The notes under the pieces are model-generated. The model saw only the letters and a list, made by a program, of their open reading frames with translations. It was not told where the DNA came from and made no database searches. A DNA stretch of 6,957 nucleotides from Thermoplasmata archaeon (GTDB lineage Archaea; Thermoplasmatota; DTKX01; GCA-020343715). Positions 1 through 5,139 of this stretch are shown one piece after another. The DNA lies in assembly GCA_020343715.1 (NCBI GenBank), contig CP070808.1, positions 180,256-187,212 on the forward strand, given 5' to 3'. Within the stretch, counting starts at the first letter, position 1, and every line of letters begins with the position of its first letter. Both the position numbers and the translations under genes were made by a program.

Positions 1-384
1 GACCCCCTCGCGCCAGTTCTTGATGGCGTCGTGGAGGGCGTCGGCGGCCAGGTTGGAGCAGTGCATCTTGATGGGCGGCAGCCCGTCCAGCGCGTCTGCC
101 ACGTCGCTCCGGGTCACCTTCAGGGCGTCGTCGAGGGTCATGCCCCTCACCAGCTCGGTTATCATGCTGCTGGTGGCGACGGCGGAGCCGCAGCCGAAGG
201 TCTGGAAGGTTATGTCCTCGATGCGGTCGTCGACCACGCGGATGTATATCTCCATAAGGTCGCCGCACACGGGGTTGCCCACCCTGCCGATGGCGACGTC
301 GTCGCCCTCCAGGGTGCCCACGTTGCGGGGGTTTCGGAAGTGGTCCAGCGTCTTCTCGGAATAAGTGGTTGACTTCATTGTCAT
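1..384 (-). CDS. iscU: IscU Fe-S cluster assembly scaffold (3' end cut by window edge)
   Basis: IscU/NifU N-terminal-type scaffold, a cytosolic protein on which [2Fe-2S] clusters are built before transfer to apoproteins. The visible 128 residues contain the three cluster-ligand cysteines in their family contexts: Cys40 in NPVCGD with the conserved Asp42, Cys65 in FGCGSA, and Cys109 in MHCSNLA. The N-terminus (YSEKTLDHFRNPRNVG) is also typical. The family is about 125-145 residues long, so only the last few residues and the stop should lie outside the window. The chosen ATG (384-382) overlaps the iscS stop as ATGA, with an AAGGAGG ribosome site inside the last iscS codons (395-389). A second in-frame ATG at 378 is possible. 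The overlap implies translational coupling with iscS, the usual partner. The HCSNLA motif differs slightly from the more common HCSVLA, and nothing suggests loss of function. Confidence 0.95.
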   Translation of the reverse strand, partial: MTMKSTTYSEKTLDHFRNPRNVGTLEGDDVAIGRVGNPVCGDLMEIYIRVVDDRIEDITFQTFGCGSAVATSSMITELVRGMTLDDALKVTRSDVADALDGLPPIKMHCSNLAADALHDAIKNWREGV

Positions 385-1538
385 TCATCCTCCTTGTACA
401 GGGGGGAGAGGTCCCTAAGGCGGCGGACCACCTTGGGGATGGCCTCGAGGGCGGCGTCCACGTCCTCTTGGGTGGACCACCTGCCCAGGGTGAGCTCCAG
501 GGAGCCGTGGGCCTCCTCGTGGAGCAGGCCGCAGGCGATGAGAGTGTGGGAGGGCTCCAGCGTCTTGGACGAGCAGGCCGAGCCCGTGGCCACCTGCACG
601 CCCTCGTCCCGGAGGGAAAGGAGAAGCGACTCGCCCTCTATGCCCTCGAACCTGAAGTGGGCGTTGTTGGGGAGCCGTTCGGTGGGGTGGCCGTTGAGGT
701 GGGACTTGGGGACCGACGCGAGCACGCCCTCCATGAGCCGGTCGCGAAGGGCGCGGATGCGGGCGACCTCCTCCTCCTGCTCCTCGGCCAGGATGTTGAC
801 GGCGGCCGCCATGCCCACTATGCCGGGCATGTTCTCTGAGCCAGACCTCAGGCCGTTCTCCTGGCCCCCTCCGATGTTCACGGGGGTGAGGCGGACGCCC
901 TTGCGAACGTACAGGGCCCCCACGCCACGGGGACCGTAGAAGTCGTTGGAGGAGAGGGACATCATGTCCACGCCCAGCTCATCCACGTCCAGGGACATCA
1001 GGCCCTGGGCGGCGACGGCGTCGGTGTGTATGGCGATGCCCTTGTTCCTGACCAGCTCGGCGATCTCTTTAATCGGCTGGATGGTGCCGATCTCGCTGCT
1101 GGCCATGCCCACCGATATGAGGATGGTCTCGTCGCGGATGCGGGAACGGAGCTTGCGCATGTTGATGCGCCCGTACTGGTCCAGGGGGACCCGCGACACG
1201 ATGAACCCCTGCTTCTCCAGGTGCTTGGCGATGTTGTGGATGGAGATGTGCTCCATCTCCGAGATGATTATGTGGTCGCCCTTCCGCTTGTTGCGGGTGG
1301 CGTAGCCGATGAGGGCCAGGTTGTTCGCCTCGGTGGCGCTGGCGGTGAACACTATCTCTTTCGGGTCCGCGCCGATGTACCCGGCCACGGCGGCACGGGA
1401 CCGCTCCAGGGCGGCGGTGGCGTGGTCGCCCACGGAGTGGAGGGAGCTGGGGTTGCCGAAGTTCTCGTGCAGGAACTCGGCCATCTCCTCGATCACCCGA
1501 GGGTCCACCGGCTTGGCGGACTGGTAATCGAGGTACAC
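381..1538 (-). CDS. iscS: IscS-like cysteine desulfurase homologue lacking the PLP lysine
   Basis: 385-residue class V aminotransferase-fold protein of the IscS/NifS family, close to normal length. Normal members take sulfur from cysteine with PLP and pass a persulfide to IscU. Family marks are YLDYQSAKPVDP at the N-terminus, FGNPSS, TEANNLA (67-75), His97, Asp173, GGGQENGLRSGSEN (223-236) and the mobile loop TGSACSSKTLEPSH with Cys322. The key oddity is SSNDFYGPRG at 196-205, where the family has S-x-HK-x-YGPKG: the Schiff-base Lys is Asp199, its His neighbour is Asn198, and no Lys is nearby. The pocket Asn of NNEIG is Ser148 and the Gln after DA-x is Ala176. From memory, A. fulgidus IscS has the same Lys-to-Asp change, lacks PLP, and uses its loop Cys to bind the cluster in a complex with IscU. 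The start is GTG (1538) with no good ribosome site in front; Af IscS begins at the same point. It is probably a partner or ligand donor for IscU rather than a standalone desulfurase. Confidence 0.93.
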   Translation of the reverse strand: MYLDYQSAKPVDPRVIEEMAEFLHENFGNPSSLHSVGDHATAALERSRAAVAGYIGADPKEIVFTASATEANNLALIGYATRNKRKGDHIIISEMEHISIHNIAKHLEKQGFIVSRVPLDQYGRINMRKLRSRIRDETILISVGMASSEIGTIQPIKEIAELVRNKGIAIHTDAVAAQGLMSLDVDELGVDMMSLSSNDFYGPRGVGALYVRKGVRLTPVNIGGGQENGLRSGSENMPGIVGMAAAVNILAEEQEEEVARIRALRDRLMEGVLASVPKSHLNGHPTERLPNNAHFRFEGIEGESLLLSLRDEGVQVATGSACSSKTLEPSHTLIACGLLHEEAHGSLELTLGRWSTQEDVDAALEAIPKVVRRLRDLSPLYKEDE

Positions 1539-1562
1539 AGAGGTGCCCGTGATGGGATCACC

Positions 1563-1925
1563 CTAGAACCACTGGGTGGCTCCAGCATCGAGGGAGAGGT
1601 CGTTGAGGGTGCCCGCCCCCACGATCTTCGTTCCCTCGACCAAGTCCACCGTTTCCCACCCGAGCATCTGCTTCGAAGCCTCGCAGACGAGCACCGGGAT
1701 GCCCATCTCGATGGTCTTGTCAAGCATCTCCCTGACGCTGGGGAATGTGCCCAGCTTGATCTTGTCGGCCTCGCCTGGCTTGAGGATCCTCAGGCCCTGC
1801 CCCAGGTAGTACACCGTGGGGTTGAGGCCCATGGCCTTGGCCGTCTGGGCGAGCACGAGGGGGGAGTACTGGCGCTCGGGGTCGTCGCTGGTCTGTACAT
1901 ACAGGATCGCATTCTCGTCCTTCAT
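1563..1925 (-). CDS. DsrE-family sulfur carrier
   Basis: 120-residue protein of the DsrE/DsrF/YchN-like fold, small cytosolic proteins that carry sulfur as a cysteine persulfide. The hallmarks are the first strand AILYVQTSDDPERQYSPL, the middle strand IPVLVCEASKQMLGW with the likely sulfur-carrying Cys81 (the only Cys), and the C-terminus IVGAGTLNDLSLDAGATQWF, typical of single-domain archaeal and bacterial members. The length matches the family. The ATG start at 1925 is supported by a strong GGAGG site eight bases upstream that overlaps the tusA stop. It lies 12 bases after tusA and 24 bases before iscS in one operon. Co-occurrence with TusA is well known in sulfur-oxidation and tRNA-thiolation sulfur relays. 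Here the downstream genes suggest delivery toward IscS/IscU, which is an inference. Its partner and substrate cannot be named more exactly. Confidence 0.85.
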   Translation of the reverse strand: MKDENAILYVQTSDDPERQYSPLVLAQTAKAMGLNPTVYYLGQGLRILKPGEADKIKLGTFPSVREMLDKTIEMGIPVLVCEASKQMLGWETVDLVEGTKIVGAGTLNDLSLDAGATQWF

Positions 1926-1937
1926 GGTTGGAACCTC

Positions 1938-2186
1938 CTACTTGAGTCTCCGGATTAGGAATCGCATCTCGCCGTCGTCGTTCTCGAAGCTGACCACCTC
2001 GTGGCCCGCCCGCTTGGCGAAGGCGTGGAGGTCGGGGTCGGCGGCGGGGTCGTCGGCGATGACCTCCAGGATCTCGCCCACCTCGATGCCCTCAATGGCC
2101 TCCTTCGTTTGGAACAATGGCTGGGGGCAGTACAGCCCCACGCAGTCCAGGGTATCGGCAATGTCATTCTCTTCGGTCAAACCCAT
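1938..2186 (-). CDS. tusA: TusA/SirA-family sulfurtransferase
   Basis: 82-residue TusA-like protein (TusA/YeeD/SirA family), which carries a persulfide on the Cys of its CPxP motif. The motif is clear: LDCVGLYCPQPLFQTKEAI, with Cys20 in CPQP and a second Cys at 15. The remainder, VIADDPAADPDLHAFAKRAGHEVV, fits the family's second half, where a DDPAA turn precedes a helix and a GHE/GHK strand. Length is normal (about 75-85). It is the first gene of the minus-strand operon tusA-dsrE-iscS-iscU. The start is ambiguous: GGAGGT touches the ATG at 2186 directly, which is too close, while a TTG two codons later (2180) has about six bases of spacing; the difference is two residues. In Escherichia coli TusA receives sulfur from IscS for tRNA thiolation. 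Here the IscS is probably inactive, so the flow may run the other way (inference). Confidence 0.92.
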   Translation of the reverse strand: MGLTEENDIADTLDCVGLYCPQPLFQTKEAIEGIEVGEILEVIADDPAADPDLHAFAKRAGHEVVSFENDDGEMRFLIRRLK

Positions 2187-2217
2187 ACCTCCTTATCATT
2201 TCCAGCGCGCTCTTCAA

Positions 2218-2225
2218 GATATAGT
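2218..2225 (-). promoter_or_regulatory. Candidate TATA box for the tusA operon
   Basis: The minus strand reads ACTATATC here, an archaeal-type AT-rich box in otherwise GC-rich DNA. A start about 25 bases downstream would fall near 2195, giving a leader of roughly 10-16 bases that still contains the GGAGGT site of tusA. No transcript data support it; spacing and composition are the only evidence. Confidence 0.4.
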
Positions 2226-2264
2226 TGGCCCCATACGTTTCCGGGTGATTTTCGGGTCGTTGGG

Positions 2265-2275
2265 AAAAGTTATAT
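2265..2275 (+). promoter_or_regulatory. Candidate BRE/TATA promoter for cox1-ctaB
   Basis: AAAAGTTATAT reads as a purine-rich BRE-like stretch followed by a TTATAT box, the best archaeal promoter match in the gap. A start about 25 bases downstream (near 2298) would give cox1 a leader of roughly 50-70 bases. The complementary strand also reads ATATAACTTTT, so a second divergent use cannot be excluded. Confidence 0.4.
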
Positions 2276-2351
2276 CCGTCGTAACCTTATCACACGTCCA
2301 GCCGACCCCGGGGGAGGAAGTCCATACCGTATTGGTAGTCGTGCTGGATGA

Positions 2352-2441
2352 CGGGAGAGAGGTATCCTGGCCAAGAAGAGGGGCATCGAGTATTGGCTCA
2401 AGCGTTGGGTCACCACCACTCACCACACCGACATCGGAATA
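2352..2441 (+). other. cox1: In-frame upstream coding extension of cox1 without an ATG, GTG or TTG start
   Basis: This stretch reads in the cox1 frame from just after a TGA (2349-2351) to the ATG at 2442. Its last part, RWVTTTHHTDIGIMYI, matches the conserved segment before helix I of subunit I (W...TTDHKxIGIxY), so it is very likely translated. No ATG, GTG or TTG lies in this frame. A CTG at 2367 is the nearest near-cognate codon, with GAGAGGT (2357-2363) in front of it. The alternative is one extra base in the GGG run at 2353-2355: removing one G joins the frame to the ATG at 2348 and gives MTERGILAKKRG before the conserved part. Confidence 0.7.
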
Positions 2442-3851
2442 ATGTACATCGTCTCGGGCTTCGTGTTCTTCATATTGGCAGGGATACTGGCCATACTGAT
2501 GCGCATCGAGGTCTCGTTTTGGGGCGAGACCCTGGTGTCCGCGGCCACGTACAACGCCATGTTCACCGTCCACGGGACGACGATGATCTTCTTGTGGGTC
2601 ATACCGGTCCTGGTGGGCCTGGCCAACTACCTGTTGCCCCCCCTGGCGGGTGCTCCAGACATGGCCTTCCCCCGATTGAACGCCTTCTCGTACTGGACGT
2701 TCCTGCCCGCAGGCATCCTCATCTGGGTGGGCGCGCCCGCTGTGGGATGGACGGCGTACGTCCCCCTGGCGGTGCTCCAAGCCGGCGTAGGGATGGACCT
2801 GTGGCTCATGGGGATGGTACTGGTGGGCGTCAGCTCCATCGCTGGTGGCGTCAACTTCACGGCCACCATCATCATGCTCCGGTCCCCCGAGGTGGAGTTC
2901 GCCAACATGAACCTGTTCCTCTGGGCGGTCCTGGCCACCGCGGCGATGATACTCCTGGCCACCCCGGTGCTAACCGCCGCCTTCATCCTCCTGCTCATGG
3001 ACCGGAACCTGGGGACTTCCTTCTTCAGCTTCACGGAGACAGGGGCGGGGGACCCGCTACTGTGGCAGCACCTGTTCTGGTTCTACTCCCATCCCGCCGT
3101 GTACATCATGATATTGCCAGTGATGGGCGCCATCTCGGTCATCATCCCCGCCATGGCCCGCCGGCCAATCTTCGGGTACAAGGCCATCGTGATCAGCACC
3201 GTGGCCATCGCCGCCGTTGGCTTCGGCGTGTGGGCCCACCACATGTACACCGCCAGCATGGACCTCAGGTTGAAGGCGTTCTTCATGACGGCGACATTGA
3301 TAATCGCGGTGCCTACAGGCATCAAGGTGTTCAGCTGGGTGGCGACCCTCTGGAACGGGCGCATCCAGTTCAAGACACCCATGATGTTCAGTTTGGGCTT
3401 CCTTACGATGTTCGTGATAGGGGGCATAACAGGGGTCTTCAACGGCTCCTTTGCCCTGGACCTCCAGATCCAGGACACCTACTGGATAGTGGCCCACCTA
3501 CACTACGTGCTGTTCGGAGGGACGGTCCTGGGCGTCTTCGCGGCCATATACTTCTTCTTTCCCAACATGACAGGGAAGATGTACGACGAGAAACTGGGCC
3601 ACGTCCACTTCTGGTTCACCTTCGTGGGCATGAACATCACGTACTTCCCCCTACACTGGATAGGGCTACTGGGCCTCCCCAGGAGGGTGTACGAGCTGTC
3701 CAACTTCCAGCTGGCGGACACCTTCACATGGGTGACCCAGATGTCCATGGTGGGCTCAATGATCATGGGCTTCGGCATGCTCTTCTTCTTCTACAACATG
3801 CTGAGGAGCTGGCGGCACGGCCCGGTGGCTCCCGAGAACCCGTGGGAGTGA
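2442..3851 (+). CDS. cox1: Heme-copper terminal oxidase subunit I (A-type, A2-like); 5' end likely extends upstream
   Basis: Catalytic subunit of a proton-pumping oxygen reductase, an integral membrane protein of about 12 helices. Counting from the ATG at 2442 (469 residues), all metal ligands are present: His44 (low-spin heme, VHGTTMIF), His217, His266 and His267 (CuB), His352 (high-spin heme) and His354 (low-spin heme, in VAHLHYVLFGG). Tyr221 in HPAVY is the residue that crosslinks to His217. The K-channel Lys295 (PTGIKVFSW) and the D-channel entrance (Asp73, Asn80) are also there. Helix VI has Tyr215-Ser216 in FYSHPAVY and lacks the HPEVY glutamate, the mark of the A2 subtype. The C-terminus stops soon after NPWE, without the long tail of some members. 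The conserved pre-helix I segment is coded upstream of this ATG, which has no ribosome site, so the true start is probably near 2348-2367. It is followed directly by ctaB. Confidence 0.96.
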   Translation: MYIVSGFVFFILAGILAILMRIEVSFWGETLVSAATYNAMFTVHGTTMIFLWVIPVLVGLANYLLPPLAGAPDMAFPRLNAFSYWTFLPAGILIWVGAPAVGWTAYVPLAVLQAGVGMDLWLMGMVLVGVSSIAGGVNFTATIIMLRSPEVEFANMNLFLWAVLATAAMILLATPVLTAAFILLLMDRNLGTSFFSFTETGAGDPLLWQHLFWFYSHPAVYIMILPVMGAISVIIPAMARRPIFGYKAIVISTVAIAAVGFGVWAHHMYTASMDLRLKAFFMTATLIIAVPTGIKVFSWVATLWNGRIQFKTPMMFSLGFLTMFVIGGITGVFNGSFALDLQIQDTYWIVAHLHYVLFGGTVLGVFAAIYFFFPNMTGKMYDEKLGHVHFWFTFVGMNITYFPLHWIGLLGLPRRVYELSNFQLADTFTWVTQMSMVGSMIMGFGMLFFFYNMLRSWRHGPVAPENPWE

Positions 3852-3855
3852 TGCC

Positions 3856-4779
3856 TTGGACGAGGCGCTGACGGGAACGCCCTCCCACGACGCCAGCGCA
3901 CATCAGGGACAGCTGGCGATAGTCAAGCCCCGGGTCCTGGGCCTCCTGGTCTTCTCAGGCCTTACCGGTTTCCTGCTGGCCACCACCCAGGAGGACGCAA
4001 CCTGGGAGATGCTCATGTGGCTGATGGTGGGGGGCATCCTGGCCACCGCGTCGGCCAACATCTTCAACAACATCCTGGACCGGGAGAGGGACAGCCTGAT
4101 GGAGCGCACGATGTGGCGCCCCCTTCCAGCGGGCAGGGTCAGCCCCAAGCAGGCGGGTTACGTAGCCGTCGTCCTGGGGCTAGGGGGTCTGGCCGTCATG
4201 TACCTGATGCTCAACCCCCTGACGGCCGCCCTTACGCTGGCCGGTATGCTCTTCTACATCATCGTGTACACCCACATCCTCAAACCCATCACCACCGAGA
4301 ACATAACCATCGGTGGCGTGGCTGGTGCCTTCCCACCCCTCGTGGGATGGACCGCGGTGACGGGCACGGTGGACCTTCCCCCCCTGCACGTGGGCCTCCT
4401 GGTCATATTGTGGACCCCGCCCCACTTCTGGTCGCTGGCCCTCTTCCACCAGGAGGACTACCAGCGGGCGGGGGTGCCGATGCTCCCCGTGGTAAAGGGG
4501 GAGCGGACCACCCATAGGAGGATCGTCGCCTACACTGTGGCTCTTGTCCTGGCATCCTTCCTGTTCGTATACTGGGAGGAGCTTTTCTACGGGTACTATT
4601 TCGGCATCATCGTCCTGAACACGCCCATGCTGGCCCTTGCCCTGCGCCTGGCATGGGTCGGGGGTGTGAGGAACGCTCGAATGCTGTTCCACTACTCCAA
4701 CTTCTACCTGATGGCGCTCCTGCTGCTCCTCATCCTGGACACCCAGGGTGTGTTCTGGGAGAGGTTGCCCATGGAATGA
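3856..4779 (+). CDS. ctaB: Protoheme IX farnesyltransferase (heme O synthase)
   Basis: 307-residue UbiA-superfamily membrane prenyltransferase that adds a farnesyl group to protoheme IX to make heme O, the precursor of heme A for the oxidase encoded beside it. The sequence shows VKPRVLGLLVFSG (23-35) before the first helix, the Mg-diphosphate motif NxxxDxxxD (Asn71, Asp75, Asp79) followed by RTMWRPLPAGRVSP, and WTPPHFWSLALFHQEDYQRAGVPMLPVVKGE (186-216), all typical of CtaB/CyoE. About eight or nine hydrophobic segments can be counted, and the length is normal. The start is TTG at 3856, four bases after the cox1 stop, with GGGAG (3844-3848) seven bases upstream; the ATG at 3851 is out of frame. 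It is evidently co-transcribed with cox1. No heme A synthase (CtaA) lies in the window, so whether the oxidase carries heme O or A is unknown. Confidence 0.96.
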   Translation: MDEALTGTPSHDASAHQGQLAIVKPRVLGLLVFSGLTGFLLATTQEDATWEMLMWLMVGGILATASANIFNNILDRERDSLMERTMWRPLPAGRVSPKQAGYVAVVLGLGGLAVMYLMLNPLTAALTLAGMLFYIIVYTHILKPITTENITIGGVAGAFPPLVGWTAVTGTVDLPPLHVGLLVILWTPPHFWSLALFHQEDYQRAGVPMLPVVKGERTTHRRIVAYTVALVLASFLFVYWEELFYGYYFGIIVLNTPMLALALRLAWVGGVRNARMLFHYSNFYLMALLLLLILDTQGVFWERLPME

Positions 4780-4786
4780 ATGGGCA
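4766..4786 (+). repeat. Short perfect inverted repeat spanning the ctaB stop codon
   Basis: TGCCCAT (4766-4772) pairs with ATGGGCA (4780-4786) around a seven-base loop holding the ctaB stop. It lies at the meeting point of the two convergent operons, followed by a palindrome GGGATCCC (4790-4797). There is no T-run after it, so it is at best a weak or strand-neutral termination signal and may be chance. Confidence 0.3.
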
Positions 4787-4797
4787 TGGGGGATCCC

Positions 4798-5130
4798 TCA
4801 GACCCAGAGCAGGATTACCACGAAGAAGATGGCCGCGAAGAAGGGCACGATGACCAGCCACCTGAGCACCCGGGACTCCCAGCGCAGGTGCATGTAGTAC
4901 AGCACCACCAGGGTGGCCTTGGCCATCATCAGGGCGATGAGGGTAGCGATCTGGCCGTTCTTGTCCGCGATGAGGTCGCCCACATAGAGCTCCAGGATCG
5001 TGAGGACGAACAGCGCACCGAAGACGACGGTGTAGATCTTCCACCGCTCGCGGGCCTCGGCCTCGTGGGGGTCCAGCTCGGGGGCCTCATCCGCGCCCTT
5101 CATCCCGCGTTCGGTGACTGTCTCGCTCAT
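4798..5130 (-). CDS. cox4: Cytochrome oxidase subunit IV-like small membrane protein
   Basis: 110-residue protein of the prokaryotic subunit IV (COX4_pro/CtaF) type, an accessory membrane subunit of heme-copper oxidases. A charged cytosolic N-terminus (1-31, rich in Glu) is followed by three helices at about 32-52, 61-79 and 91-109. The family signature lies between helices two and three: LIALMMAKATLVVLYYMHLRWE, where the Lys/Ala helix ends in the YFMHL-like motif. It has no catalytic residues and is thought to help stabilise the complex. The ATG start at 5130 has GGGAG four bases in front, overlapping the cox3 stop region nine bases away. It is the last gene of the visible cox2-cox3-cox4 operon and converges on ctaB with 18 bases between the stops. 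Such subunits diverge fast, so context adds to the call. Confidence 0.85.
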   Translation of the reverse strand: MSETVTERGMKGADEAPELDPHEAEARERWKIYTVVFGALFVLTILELYVGDLIADKNGQIATLIALMMAKATLVVLYYMHLRWESRVLRWLVIVPFFAAIFFVVILLWV

Positions 5131-5139
5131 TTAACTCCC

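Noticed and set aside
1563..1565. Pyrrolysine or selenocysteine recoding at the dsrE stop
   Set aside because: The DsrE family naturally ends at this point (ATQWF), and no pyl gene or recoding signal is visible; kept only as a low-priority observation.
1026..1958. Long plus-strand open frame of 310 codons opposite iscS and dsrE
   Set aside because: It is antisense to clearly recognisable genes, gives a low-complexity Gly/Val/His-rich product with no family resemblance, and is expected in GC-rich DNA.
2442..3851. cox1 as a nitric oxide reductase or cbb3-type subunit
   Set aside because: It has the A-type crosslinking Tyr in HPAVY, the K-channel Lys in TGIKVFSW and the HLH pair spaced as in A-type oxidases; NorB and cbb3 differ at these sites.
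2348..3871. Plus-strand open frame of 507 codons overlapping cox1 in another frame
   Set aside because: The product is compositionally odd (His/Arg/Gly-rich) while the cox1 frame carries every conserved oxidase motif. Only its ATG is of interest, as a possible true cox1 start after a one-base shift.
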